Positions 36,293 through 46,800 of a DNA stretch of 64,000 nucleotides are shown here, one piece after another. Each line of letters opens with the position of its first letter. The stretch's first letter is position 1. The notes beneath the pieces were generated by a model. It was not told where the DNA came from, made no database searches, and was given only the letters and a program-made list of their open reading frames with translations. Source of the DNA: Bacteroidales bacterium (GTDB lineage Bacteria > Bacteroidota > Bacteroidia > Bacteroidales > WCHB1-69); the NCBI GenBank assembly GCA_017395245.1, contig JAFPVR010000001.1, positions 50,601 through 114,600 on the forward strand, written 5' to 3'. The position numbers and the translations under genes are program-made.

Positions 36293-36850
36293 CTAACATC
36301 CTATCTCTTGGATAACGGCTTCGACTTGACGATAGAGGTCTTCGAAGTCGCCGTCGTTATGGAAAACATAGTCGGCCATTTGCATGCAGCGACCGATATT
36401 CTGGTGGTTCGGGTCGGTGGAAGACATCTCCCGCGCCTCGTTCTCAAGAAACGTCTCGTAGGAGATATGGTCGGTTTCCGAACCGCGTACGACCACGCGC
36501 TCATAGCGGATTTTCGGGTCTGCATCCACAGCGAACAGGAGGAAGTGTTCCTGCTTGCGCAAGGATTCCACCTCGCCGGGGGTACGCACGCTCTCGATGA
36601 TGGCATCCGCCCCGTTTTCGACAGCCTGCAGGTAGAGCTGGTCGGTGATGTAGGAGGGCGAATGGGTGGCACGCAGGTCGTTAGCCACCACTACAAACGT
36701 ATCACGGTTAAGCTCCATACCTCGCCGCTGCGCCTCTTCAATGAGGTAGCCGCGGACGGAGTAGTGCTTGTAGCCGTAATGCTCGCGCAGATAATCGACC
36801 ACGGTGCCCTTGCCCGCACCCAAAGTTCCAGTGATTCCGATAATGTTCAT
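36293..36850 (-). CDS. Small P-loop kinase, dephospho-CoA-kinase-like
   Basis: 185 residues with Walker A GTLGAGKGT at residues 7-15 and an NMP-kinase-like fold (DAIIESVRTPGEVESL then FLLFAVDADPKIRYERV). Proteins of this type are annotated as AAA-family ATPase or nucleotide/deoxynucleotide kinase, and the substrate is not known. The usual dephospho-CoA kinase signature is incomplete, so coaE is not assigned. Upstream lies the 27-bp repeat, then the HIT and greA genes on the same strand. Confidence 0.75.
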   Translation of the reverse strand: MNIIGITGTLGAGKGTVVDYLREHYGYKHYSVRGYLIEEAQRRGMELNRDTFVVVANDLRATHSPSYITDQLYLQAVENGADAIIESVRTPGEVESLRKQEHFLLFAVDADPKIRYERVVVRGSETDHISYETFLENEAREMSSTDPNHQNIGRCMQMADYVFHNDGDFEDLYRQVEAVIQEIGC

Positions 36851-36886
36851 AATTACACAATATTAGCAACTTCTTAGGAGCTGCGG

Positions 36887-36985
36887 CATTCCTGGCGCAA
36901 AACAGTCGCCAGGAATGGCGACTCTTCTACTGTCGCCAGGAATGGCGACTCTTCTACTGTCGCCAGGAATGGCGACTCTCCTACT
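36887..36985. repeat. 27-bp tandem repeat (3 copies) with internal hairpin
   Basis: Copies start at 36905, 36932 and 36959. Each contains GTCGCCAggaatGGCGAC, a 6-bp stem, followed by TCTTCTACT (TCTCCTACT in the last). Upstream, CATTCCTGGCG (36887-36897) is the reverse complement of part of the first unit. The copies are contiguous, without spacers. Confidence 0.85.
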
Positions 36986-36999
36986 AACTGACAAAATCG

Positions 37000-37395
37000 T
37001 TATAAGGCGGCGGCAATTTTCGCAGCAGTCTCGGCAAACTCCTCTTGGGTGAGTTGCACGCGCGGGGCCTTGAAATCCAAATCCCCCACACCATTGATGG
37101 GCACGAGGTGGATATGGTTGTGAGGCACGTCTATGCCAATGACGGCCACGCCGATACGCTGGCAAGGCAGCACCTGCTTCATCGCCTTGGCCACCTTCTT
37201 GGCAAACACCATCATGTCGCCCAACATCTGGTCGTCCAGATCGAAAATATAATCGTTCTGGAGCTTTGTGATGACCAGCGTGTGGCCCTTCGCCAACGGG
37301 GAAATGTCGAGGAACGCAAAAAAGCGGTCGTCTTCGGCAATCTTATAGCAGGGAATCTCTCCCTTCACGATTTTGGTGAAAATAGTCTCTTCCAT
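37000..37395 (-). CDS. HIT-family nucleotide hydrolase/transferase
   Basis: 131 residues with the histidine triad near the C-terminal third (HNHIHLVPI) and the N-terminal block IFTKIVKGEIPCYKIAEDD. It is a small Hint-like protein that cleaves AMP or acyl groups from phosphoramidate-type nucleotides; the native substrate is uncertain. The frame is open to 37422, but that extension overlaps greA, and ATG 37395 gives the family N-terminus. greA ends 10 bases upstream, so the two form an operon. Confidence 0.9.
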   Translation of the reverse strand: MEETIFTKIVKGEIPCYKIAEDDRFFAFLDISPLAKGHTLVITKLQNDYIFDLDDQMLGDMMVFAKKVAKAMKQVLPCQRIGVAVIGIDVPHNHIHLVPINGVGDLDFKAPRVQLTQEEFAETAAKIAAAL

Positions 37396-37405
37396 AGCGG
37401 TGGTT

Positions 37406-37879
37406 TTAACGTGAGATTTCAAGGATTTGGAAATCCATCTTACCTGCGGGCGCTTCCACGGTGACAGTGTCGCCTTTGGAATTGCCGATGAGGGCTTTGG
37501 CGATGGGACTGGAAACGGAAATCTTGCCGGCTTTAAGGTCAGCCTCAGACTCGGGAACGATGGTATAAGTCATCTCCATGCCGTTTTTCATATTCTTGAT
37601 TTTGACAATGGAGTAGATGAGCACCTTTGAAACATCGATTTTGGATTCATCCAGCACACGAGCCTTGGCGATGAGGTTCTTGAGGTTGGCAATCTTCAAT
37701 TCGAGCATGCCCTGGGCCTCCTTGGCGGCATCATACTCGGCATTCTCGGAAAGGTCGCCCTTATCTCTCGCCTCTGCAATAGCCTGCGATATTTTGGGCC
37801 GTTCAACAGCCTCCAATTGATTCAATTCACGCTTCAGGGCATCCAATCCCTCTTGCGTATAATACTTAACATCTTCCAT
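37406..37879 (-). CDS. greA: Transcription elongation factor GreA
   Basis: 157 residues. The N-terminal antiparallel coiled coil carries the acidic tip (DKGDLSENAEYDAAKEAQ), which reaches into the RNA polymerase secondary channel and stimulates transcript cleavage. The C-terminal FKBP-like domain ends SPIAKALIGNSKGDTVTVEAP. Length and order are standard. No -7 box was seen upstream, where the gap holds the bidirectional terminator of the PorV-like gene. HIT follows 10 bases downstream. Confidence 0.95.
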   Translation of the reverse strand: MEDVKYYTQEGLDALKRELNQLEAVERPKISQAIAEARDKGDLSENAEYDAAKEAQGMLELKIANLKNLIAKARVLDESKIDVSKVLIYSIVKIKNMKNGMEMTYTIVPESEADLKAGKISVSSPIAKALIGNSKGDTVTVEAPAGKMDFQILEISR

Positions 37880-37900
37880 AATTAGGTTCTAATTTTACAC

Positions 37901-37935
37901 AAAATAGAAGAGACCATGACAGTCTCTTCTATTTT
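37901..37935 (-). terminator. Intrinsic terminator after the PorV-like gene
   Basis: A 14-bp perfect stem, AAAATAGAAGAGAC with GTCTCTTCTATTTT, closes a 7-base loop. A/T-rich ends on both sides let it work in either direction. It ends the TonB receptor-T9SS protein-PorV unit. Confidence 0.85.
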
Positions 37936-37959
37936 CACATATAAAAAGTTATAAATATC

Positions 37960-39141
37960 TTACAGCGTAACTTTTATGCCGATGTAGTGATTGCCTCTCC
38001 AATGATTGGTGAAACGATAGGCATAATCGAGATACATACGGGGTCCGATGGTGTTATTCTTACGCTCCTTGGTGAAAGGAATAAGAATGGAAGCACCCAC
38101 GGCAGGACCGGAGAAGAACGAATCGCTGTTGAGCAGGATCGCCTGGGCCTGTGACATTTCAGAGTTCGAACGCTTGCCGATTTCAAGACCGTAACCAGCG
38201 CGAATCATGAAGAGGTTGCGGAAACCATACTCCAAACCAACGGAGACAACATCGTTGATGTAGGAGTTGGCCGTAAAGGTACCAGCGAAAGTGAGGCGGT
38301 GCTCAGCGTTGTCGCGGGTAAGACCCTCAGCGGCAAGATCCTCCTTGCTGAAGTCGGCATATTCGCTGCCGAAGAACAACAAGTCGTAGGAGATACCGAT
38401 AGCGAGCAGGGAGGGCATTTCAAATTCGGCAGAACGCATTTCAAGGGTCTGCTCATGCTCCTGGCTCGTAATGTTCGCACGGACGGAAAGACCGTCACCA
38501 CTGTACTTCATCGGCAAACCGATGTTCTTTAAGGTGACACCGATCTTAAAGTTCTCGAACTTACCGGTCACATACTGGACACCGGCGTCAATGGCGAAAC
38601 CGGTAGCCTTGGAGTCGGAAATACGCTCGTTGATGATCTTGATACTCACACCACCCTTGATGAAGTTGTTGAAGGACTTCGCATAGTGCAAGCCGATGTA
38701 GGTCAGCGTGGGGCTGAACGTACCCAGACCGCCTTCAGGTTGCTCTGTGGTGGTGATCGGAATCTCACCGAAACCTTGGGAGAAGAAGGAGAGGGAGATG
38801 ACACCGAAGTCTTTCTTCTTGCCAAGATGCTGGGCGATAGCGATTGAGTTGATACCGATGTTACAACCGGAGCCAACGAGATACTGGGTTCTGTTGAAGG
38901 AAATCTCCGTCTTGCGCACAGCGGTCAAACCGGCAACATTGGAGAACACAGATTCGAGGCCGCGGACCTCTGCGACTCCCGCACCAGCCATGCCGCTGGT
39001 ACGGGCCCACGGATCAATCAGCAGGTGGGAGGCTCCCGCCTGGCCTGAACGGTCTCTGTTACCTGCGAACGCCGGACTGGCGATGGCAGATAAAAGTGCC
39101 ACAAATGTGCAAATTATTAATGATTTATATAGATTTTTCAT
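37960..39141 (-). CDS. PorV/PorQ-family T9SS outer-membrane protein
   Basis: 393 residues: signal peptide (cleavage after SPAFA), then GASHLLIDPWARTSGMAGAGVAE. This is the conserved N-terminal block of PorV (LptO)/PorQ proteins, FadL-like 14-stranded barrels that receive cargo from the T9SS translocon and pass it to the attachment complex. The rest alternates as a barrel (GVSIKIINERISDSKATGFAIDAGVQY). It is the last of three genes after the TonB-dependent receptor and a giant sorted protein. Whether it is the genome's general PorV or a dedicated paralogue for this locus cannot be told here. Confidence 0.85.
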   Translation of the reverse strand: MKNLYKSLIICTFVALLSAIASPAFAGNRDRSGQAGASHLLIDPWARTSGMAGAGVAEVRGLESVFSNVAGLTAVRKTEISFNRTQYLVGSGCNIGINSIAIAQHLGKKKDFGVISLSFFSQGFGEIPITTTEQPEGGLGTFSPTLTYIGLHYAKSFNNFIKGGVSIKIINERISDSKATGFAIDAGVQYVTGKFENFKIGVTLKNIGLPMKYSGDGLSVRANITSQEHEQTLEMRSAEFEMPSLLAIGISYDLLFFGSEYADFSKEDLAAEGLTRDNAEHRLTFAGTFTANSYINDVVSVGLEYGFRNLFMIRAGYGLEIGKRSNSEMSQAQAILLNSDSFFSGPAVGASILIPFTKERKNNTIGPRMYLDYAYRFTNHWRGNHYIGIKVTL

Positions 39142-39168
39142 ATTCTCTGTTTTTTAAGATTAATAATT

Positions 39169-42100
39169 TTAGAAACCATTCAAGTCTGTAGGACGCATAT
39201 TGCAGAAGAATTTCAGCGTGCGCTCACCAATGCCAGGAGCATTGACGTAGATAAGATACACACCGCTGGCAACAGGGATGTTGGCGTGGTTCTTCAGATC
39301 CCACGTCACGAATGAGGTGGCATCGGAACCGTGGGTGAGTGTCCGGATCAACGTACCGTTGACGGTATAGATCTGAATCTTACAGTTGGCCGGCAGATTC
39401 ACAATGCGGACATAGGTTTCAAGAGCACCGTGCTCATAGTTGGAATAACCGTAATACGGATTCGGGACAATGTTGATTTCCTGCAGGAGGGTCTCAACAT
39501 CCTCAACACGCTCCACCTTCTCGGGGGCAATGTTCTTGGTGGTGAATTCGTACATCGGGTAACCGTCGTTCAAGCTGGCATTCGGCGCCTGTGCAGGGCT
39601 GTCATACCAACGGGAGGAATATCTCATATACGGACGGGAAACACGCAACTTGATAGTGGCATCGGTGGTAAGCCAGTAATCCTCGTACATCTGGGTCGGC
39701 ATCGGGATGCTCGTCCACATCACGTTATTGAAGATGGACATCTTCTTCGCTCTACGCACGGCAGAGGTATAAGCCGCTTCCGTCAACGTTTTGAACTTCT
39801 CACTAACCCACTTACATTGATCGTACGGACCGCACTCATAGTACGGGAGGCCATCGGCAATTCTGCCGCCAAGGGTCGTACCCGTGTTGACAACCGTTTG
39901 ATCGGAGTCATTGTAATTACGTTTACGGTTGGAGAAACGATAATAGGTGTTGGCCGTGTTACCGGAGCTGCCCAAGACATAGACATAGTGACGGCCACCG
40001 TTCAACGGCTCACCGTAAGTCACACTGTAAACGTCTCTATAAGAGTTGAACGCAGAAGCAGACATCGGAATCGGATTGCCTTCGTCATCGAGAATCAACG
40101 TATCTGCGAGAGGATCTCTATACAGGGCATAGACATTCGTCGGGTTGAAGATCATGTCGTTACCGTTGTTATACTCATCAGCGGAGTTCTCGGCGAACAT
40201 GATGTTCAAACGCTCACCCGTCTCCACATTGATGGCATAGCCGGGGAACCAGCCGAAACCGGTGGAACCGGACTCAGGATTACCGTCTTTATCAACGGAC
40301 GGACATTTCTTCGGTTCCATACGGACATTCTGGTAGGTCTGACCGTTGAAATTCTGCGTGACAATGTAGTTGGCATCCAGTTCGGCGGAACCAGCTTCAA
40401 GCACGATGGCACGGGTCCACAAGCTCTTGTCAGGAGTCAGGACAATATCCACAGAATAGAGGTTGGTCAATGTCTGGTTGTAACCCGCAAGAGCCGGAAC
40501 ACTGTTGAGCGTAGTGAAGTCAAACTCGGACGGGGCAGGAGAGACAGTACCGTAAGTAATATCCTGGACGAGGAAACGGGCCTTCGGACCACCATCATAC
40601 GGGGAGGACATCACGTAAGGTGCCCACAAGCCGGAAACCATATCCTCAAACTGCTGGTTGGGATCCATAAAGCCACGAACCAGTTCCGGAGAGGTGACAC
40701 CATCGTCGAAAGTGAACAGGTTGAAGAAGTCTTCCGAACGCCACTTCATGTAGTCGCTCGAGGCACCTTCCTGTACAGAATTGGACTCCCACTTGTTGGC
40801 AGCGGTCTGCTGACCAGCATGAATCCAGTTGGCCGGATAGTCACCTTCCATATCGATAACACCGGAAAGCCACGGATAGTCACCGTCGAACTGCAGGCTT
40901 GAACCCACAACATCAGGTTGGGCAAATTGCGTGACATTCTGGTAAGTGTAACCACCGTTGGTTTCCACTTGCTCCTTAAGGCTCTGTTGGTAAATCTTGA
41001 AGTCGTAATTCTTAATGGAAATGGCAATACCCAAATCCAAGAAGAGTTGCTCATTGGTCATGCTGATAGGCATAGCAGCGGTCGTGGCGCGAGACGGGAT
41101 GGTGTCACCTTCCACAATCGTGTAGAGACCATTGTCGATAAGCTCGCGGTCGCTGACCTCATCGGAAATAATCAACTGCCACATCGTGCTGTCATTGACA
41201 TCGTCGCTAATGTTGTTAGCCAGGAATTTAACCGTGTAGTCGTAAGGCTTCACCATCAACGGGTCAATAACCTCAATGTTCAGCGGACCATAGTTGTTCT
41301 TGTATTGAATATTGTTATAGACATTGTTTTGGAGCACCAACTGACGGGACTCGTCGGTCATATCCAAGAACATACCGCCGTTGCCCTGACCCTCGATACG
41401 GGTAATCATAGGCACGTCACCATACTTGGAATTGAGCAACGTCTCAACCGGTTTGTGCGGAATACCCACGTAGGAGTGGATGTTTCTACGACCGGCGAGA
41501 TATGGGGCCATCTGACCGTCAAGATGGTCGCCGTCCATGCTGAATTTCTTGTACTCATTGTAACCGTAGGCCAAGACCAAGAAGTAGTACTCCTTGTGGT
41601 TGACAAGCTTTTTGTCGGTACCGGTGGCGAACTTATCCTCCGTAATTCTGAAGGAGTGGGAGATGCCCTCATTGCCGCCGTTCACCATTTCCGTAGCGAC
41701 GGAAGCACCGATAGCGTCATTGTAAATCCAGTTGACCAGCTGACCAGCACCGTTTTCAATATCGCACTGGGCGATAAGCAACGCCTTGTCGGCATCGCCA
41801 AGGTCGGTAACACTGACAGAAGAACTGGCCAATTGATAGATCTGGTAACCTTCGAACTTGTATGAACGCTGTTCATTCGTCAGAGTGTCCAACGTCTCAA
41901 CGGGAACCGTGGAAACAGTCACAATCGTATCGGGCTGACCATCGGCCGTGTAGGCGAAAATCGTATCATATTGGTTGATATAGCTCGTAGACGCAAGCGT
42001 TCTCGGAATCTGAGGATCGAGTTCCACGTAGGTCTCGTGGTAGTTGTTACGCATCGGGTTGTTGTTGCTGAGATAGATAATCAACTCATTCTCCAACTCA

Positions 42101-43878
42101 CGGATGGTGACATCTGGAGCGTCAGGACCGTCAAGGGTCTTGAAGCAGTTCTCGAACAGTGACTGGCACTTGTCATCAGCACGCTTCAGCAATTCGACAG
42201 AAGCCTGTGCACCGCCCTGGGAGGCACGTGCCCACGGAATACCAACGGTGATGTAGTTGACGGCACCGGGTTTCAACGTGAAGGGGCCAGCAGACTGCAT
42301 GAAACGACGGTCGTGCGGGGCATTGCCGACGTTGGCTTCCGTCCAACCGTCAGCACCATATTGCGTCGGGTTCGGATCATTCGGATAGGTACCCCAGTTA
42401 CAGACATCGGTCAAAGCGGGGAACATGAAGTCGCACTCAGGGCCATTGGCGCCGTTGGAAACGTGAGCGTTGGCACCATAACGCATCTTGGAGTTATCGT
42501 TCCAATAACCACGCAACATGTTATAATAGTCAACAGCAATTCTCGGGTCACCGGTCACACTGTTGTCGTTGTTGTGATAGACGAAACGGCGCATACCGAA
42601 ACGCTCGTTATCCACAATGCTATCGCCAAAGTTCACACCGTTGATAGCCATCTGGTCAAGCGTGTAGGTGCTCGCGAGGAATCTGTCGCAGTATCCGATA
42701 ATGGAGGCACTGTCGGAATAGAACTTCGGGTTGTCGCGTCCATCGGCATCCATATAAGGTCCTTGGAAGAAGTCGACACCCACGGCAGGCGGTTGGTCGC
42801 CGTAAGCCCACTTTTGACCGGAACCATCGACGTTGGAACCGTTGTAGCAGTAACCAAGACCACGGCCCACATCGCAACCTACATAGTCATCGTAAGCATA
42901 ACCCAAATCGGGGTCAACCCACTGGGAGAAATAGGTATCCGTCACCGCGTAGGTGGAACGGTTGATAATCTCGTAGGAATAGAACGTCATGTTGTTGAGT
43001 TCGTCGTTGGTGGAGAAGCCGAAGCACTGTCCACGGATTTCAAGACCGATGGGGTTACCCTGGGACTCCGTGTGAGGGCCGGCGTTATCGTTGAAGATCC
43101 AGAAGAGGGTCTCGTCGCCCTTAAGCACGTGGTCGGCATAAATCATACCATTGGAATTGTGCCAGTCGTCACCGTAGTACATGATATCTTCAGGAGTTCT
43201 CGGAAGAGCGTGCTGCGCGGCGAGGGCGATATTGTCCTCCGTCCAAGGACAGAGGTCGTTGTTGATGTCATAGTACGGGTAGTCACCGTTCTCAGGATCA
43301 TAGACACCGTTTTCATTGACATCCTTGAAGGGAGCAAGATAGTAGGAGTAACCCTCTTCGCCATGGGCGGGCCAGTTGGCGATACTGCTGGGCATCACGT
43401 AGCCGGAGGTGTTGTAGCTGTTGATGTGCTCATCAACCTCAGCACGGGTGATTTTGAAGTGCTTATCGAATTTGATACACATGGACTGGGTCGTGGTAGC
43501 ACCACTGATTTTCAGCGGGCCAGGCCAGTAGTCGTCACCGACTTGTCTGAAACGCACGGCGGCCAATTTAAGTTGGTCGTTGGCATCGTGACCACCAATC
43601 CACAAGGCGGCGCAGAACATGGACGTCTTACCGGAGCCTCTCGGCACCTCATATTCGGCCAATTCCTTGAACCACATGGTACCGCCCGTCTCAATGTAGG
43701 CGCGTACATTGTTCACAGTCAGCTCATTGGAGGCACTTGCCGGAAGGCAGGTTGCCGACTCCGCTTTTGCTGAGGAGGAACTTCTAACCACTCCTTTGAC
43801 TTTTTCAGCGCGCAATGAACCAGTCATCACGAGCACCATCAGAAGTGTCAAGCAGAAAATTTGTTTAATATTTTTCAT
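39169..43878 (-). CDS. Giant T9SS-sorted secreted protein (1569 residues)
   Basis: Signal peptide (MKNIKQIFCLTLLMVLVMTG, cleavage after SLRA), about 1450 residues of beta-rich sequence with many Trp, Tyr and Asp, and a C-terminal T9SS type A sorting domain (about 1480-1569: INIVPNPYYGYSNYE, KIQIYTVNGTLIRTL, GVYLIYVNAPG). Several Asp/Asn-rich turns (KDVNENGVYDPENGDYPYYD) look like calcium-binding loops. No enzymatic domain was recognised. It lies 21 bases after the TonB-dependent receptor and 27 bases before the PorV-like gene, so all three are one transcript. A cell-surface role linked to the receptor is inferred. Confidence 0.85.
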   Translation of the reverse strand: MKNIKQIFCLTLLMVLVMTGSLRAEKVKGVVRSSSSAKAESATCLPASASNELTVNNVRAYIETGGTMWFKELAEYEVPRGSGKTSMFCAALWIGGHDANDQLKLAAVRFRQVGDDYWPGPLKISGATTTQSMCIKFDKHFKITRAEVDEHINSYNTSGYVMPSSIANWPAHGEEGYSYYLAPFKDVNENGVYDPENGDYPYYDINNDLCPWTEDNIALAAQHALPRTPEDIMYYGDDWHNSNGMIYADHVLKGDETLFWIFNDNAGPHTESQGNPIGLEIRGQCFGFSTNDELNNMTFYSYEIINRSTYAVTDTYFSQWVDPDLGYAYDDYVGCDVGRGLGYCYNGSNVDGSGQKWAYGDQPPAVGVDFFQGPYMDADGRDNPKFYSDSASIIGYCDRFLASTYTLDQMAINGVNFGDSIVDNERFGMRRFVYHNNDNSVTGDPRIAVDYYNMLRGYWNDNSKMRYGANAHVSNGANGPECDFMFPALTDVCNWGTYPNDPNPTQYGADGWTEANVGNAPHDRRFMQSAGPFTLKPGAVNYITVGIPWARASQGGAQASVELLKRADDKCQSLFENCFKTLDGPDAPDVTIRELENELIIYLSNNNPMRNNYHETYVELDPQIPRTLASTSYINQYDTIFAYTADGQPDTIVTVSTVPVETLDTLTNEQRSYKFEGYQIYQLASSSVSVTDLGDADKALLIAQCDIENGAGQLVNWIYNDAIGASVATEMVNGGNEGISHSFRITEDKFATGTDKKLVNHKEYYFLVLAYGYNEYKKFSMDGDHLDGQMAPYLAGRRNIHSYVGIPHKPVETLLNSKYGDVPMITRIEGQGNGGMFLDMTDESRQLVLQNNVYNNIQYKNNYGPLNIEVIDPLMVKPYDYTVKFLANNISDDVNDSTMWQLIISDEVSDRELIDNGLYTIVEGDTIPSRATTAAMPISMTNEQLFLDLGIAISIKNYDFKIYQQSLKEQVETNGGYTYQNVTQFAQPDVVGSSLQFDGDYPWLSGVIDMEGDYPANWIHAGQQTAANKWESNSVQEGASSDYMKWRSEDFFNLFTFDDGVTSPELVRGFMDPNQQFEDMVSGLWAPYVMSSPYDGGPKARFLVQDITYGTVSPAPSEFDFTTLNSVPALAGYNQTLTNLYSVDIVLTPDKSLWTRAIVLEAGSAELDANYIVTQNFNGQTYQNVRMEPKKCPSVDKDGNPESGSTGFGWFPGYAINVETGERLNIMFAENSADEYNNGNDMIFNPTNVYALYRDPLADTLILDDEGNPIPMSASAFNSYRDVYSVTYGEPLNGGRHYVYVLGSSGNTANTYYRFSNRKRNYNDSDQTVVNTGTTLGGRIADGLPYYECGPYDQCKWVSEKFKTLTEAAYTSAVRRAKKMSIFNNVMWTSIPMPTQMYEDYWLTTDATIKLRVSRPYMRYSSRWYDSPAQAPNASLNDGYPMYEFTTKNIAPEKVERVEDVETLLQEINIVPNPYYGYSNYEHGALETYVRIVNLPANCKIQIYTVNGTLIRTLTHGSDATSFVTWDLKNHANIPVASGVYLIYVNAPGIGERTLKFFCNMRPTDLNGF

Positions 43879-43899
43879 ATATCTAATTTTTTTCTTTGA

Positions 43900-46800
43900 T
43901 TAAAAACCGAATTGAAGACCTAAGCTGGCGCGGAACGGACGGCTGTAGTTATACGGGTTTTGAATGGTCATCTGGTAGTACCAAACGAAGGAAGGCACAT
44001 CAATTTGGGAATTGATATTCTGCTGATAGGCGGCTGCGGAGAGGAATCCATCGTCATCCGGGTTGCCCGTGTAGTCATACACAGAAATAATATTCTTGAA
44101 GTTGAAGAGGTTCTGGATATCCAAATAGACCGTCAGGTAACCGATCTTGGCGGATTTGGCCTTGCCGTTCTCGTCCTTTTTGTTCTTGTTGAAGTTGAAC
44201 ATGAAGGTCTTGTCGATACGAAGGTCGGCCTGGAACTGCCAAGGCAGGTTGGAACCGTTGATGGTACCGGAGATGGTCTTCGTGCCCAGACCGGACAGAA
44301 TGGCGGAATACGGTGTGCTGGAACGGGTGTAAGGCATACCAGAAGCAGCGGAGAACAAGAAAGAGAAGCCTGTGTTGGCCAACCACTCGATTTCCTTGAC
44401 GGTTTCCTTGCCGTCCACAATCTTGACCTTTTCGGACTTAGGACCATCGTAGTTCACACCATTCTCGAAACGGTAGTCGAAGTTGACACCGATTCTGTGA
44501 CGTTGGTCGAAGCTCAGGTTGGTAAGTGTACGAAGGTTCGGCTGACCGGCTTGCAGAATGGCTTTCTGACCGTCGGCGCTGGAACCGGTACCCTTGGCGA
44601 ACTGCAAGGTGTAGTTAGCAGTCAGGGTCATGTTCTTGGTTCTGTTCATCTTGTAAGAGAACGTGAAACCTTGAACCGTACCGAAGTCCATATTCTCGTA
44701 AGAGTAGTACGTGGTCGGATAAGCACCGCTGAAACGGTAGGTCTGGACCTGATCACGTTTCTCAGAATAGTAAGCACTGATACTGATAGCAGACTTGTTA
44801 CCCACTTTCTGACGGAAACCGATTTCGTAGTCAATACTCTTCTGCGGCTTCAGGTTCGGGTTGGTGATGGTCTGCGTGTTACGTTGATAGATGAACAGAT
44901 AGTCAACCGGGGAAATCTGCAGACCGACCGGACGGTTGGTGATGATGTTATAGTGCGCATAGAACAGGGAGTTGTCGTTCACCGGGAAGGAGAAAGAGAT
45001 ACGGGGCATCACAGACCACTGGGCCTTATAGTCGGTGAAGGCACTGGCCTCAACCTTCGTGATGGAATTGACTTGGTCGATCTCGTTCTTCAGGATAGGA
45101 CCATTGACATACAGGGAAAGGTCCGTCTCGGGATTGACAACCTCTTCACCGTTGGCATTGTACCAAGTGTTACCATTACGATAACCCACGATGGACTGGG
45201 TGGAGAATTCACCGCCCTGGATGTCAGCCTCGCTCATATAGACGTCGGTACCGGAATAGTAAACAACCCAGTCATTGGTGGCGTTGCCCACAAATTCGAG
45301 ATTGCTGTTGATGTTCTTCAGGTCGCCCACGGTGTAAGCTTCACGGAAGAGGTAGGGGTCTTTCAACACAGACTGGTTAGCGTCGAAACGGTCGACACGC
45401 AAACCGATGTTGAAGAGCAAGGAGTTGATGGCGAACTTGTCTTGGATGTAGAAGGCCATGTAGATGGGCTCGTAAGCACCGATGCTATAGGTCTTCTGAC
45501 CGTTAGATCCCACATTGTTGAAGAAGTCCTCAATGGAGGTTTTCTTGTTGTTTTTCTTACCGGTGTGGTCATAGCCATAGTAGCTGACCTGGGAGCTGTT
45601 ACCGCCGGACGTACCAAGCAGGAGTTCCTCAGCGGAGAACATATCCACGCTGTAAACACTGGGTGAAAGGTTGTCGATGTCAATCCAGTCATCGCCGTCA
45701 GGGTTGAGACCGAGTTTCTTACGCAGGCTGCGGTCGAAGTAGGTCTGGCTGGGGAGATCCACAGCGCGATTGTAATAGACATACACTTCACCGTCTTCGT
45801 CCCAAACTTCCCAATTGTCCTTATCCAACTGCATGATGTGGTAGTTGGCTTCGTTACGCATCAGCGTCCACAAGGTGTAAGCACCGATTGCGTAGTAGGA
45901 GTCTTTCTGTTTCTCGAAGTCGTAACCGAACTTCAGTTCGTGGTTTTTCAAGTTCATGGAGATGCTGGCCTTGAAAGCAAGCATGCTGTTCTCACGTTTT
46001 GCGTAGGTGGTACCACCGATTCCGGGGGGAGAATACATTGAGTAGATGGATTGCGGACCGTCGCCGTTACGCAAAGCACCATATTTCACGTAGGTCTCCA
46101 TGCTCCAGGGATCACCGGCCATGGATGCCACGCTCTCCGGCGTGAACTCATTGAGGAACTCGAGCGTATAGTTAGCCAAAACATTGTTGGCGGTATAATT
46201 CGGATTGAGCTGGAAGCCCACGGAGTCTCTCTGACCCAAATACTCATGAGCATCATAGAACACTGTTGAATCGTTTACCCAAATATCCTTACGTGTAGGA
46301 TCATAAACGTCGGTCTTATAGGTTGTATATTGTCCGAGATAGCCATAGTCGAAGATGCGATCCTGATGCAAGGGATCGTAAGTCGTGGCATAGCTGTAGT
46401 AATACGATGCGTTAATGTCATACATGAGGTTCTTAAGAACAGCGTTTCCGGAAGTGTCGTTCACAACACGGTGGTTGAAGTGGGCGTTCAAACGGGCGGT
46501 GTTGCTCTTGTTGACAGAGTAGCGACCGATGTCGAACATGCTGCCACCAGCCTTGTTCGTTGCAAATTCATAAACACCGCTGACGGAGAGCTTCATATTG
46601 TGACGCTGTCCGAGGATGAAGTCCAACTTGCCTTGGGCGAGGGCGTTCCAACCGTTTGCATTCTTGTGCGTATGCACTTTGTGGAAAGACTCGCTGGTAA
46701 GGTACTCGCCAGCCAAGGAATATTGGCCGAAGTTGGTATTGCTGTAAATAAGCGGATGTTCCGCAAGTGCTTGGATCACGTCATCGTTGGCCGTCCATGT

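Noticed and set aside
36905-36985. 27-bp repeats considered as a CRISPR array or coding repeat
   Set aside because: There are no spacers. The open frame through them (36863-37165, minus) overlaps the HIT gene and has no plausible start.
39331-40902. Long plus-strand open frames antisense to the T9SS protein and the TonB receptor (also 42313-43773, 43960-45666, 46330-47628)
   Set aside because: Although 430-570 codons long, they mirror high-GC coding DNA, lack promoter boxes and signal peptides, and their Val/His/Arg-rich composition is typical of antisense frames.
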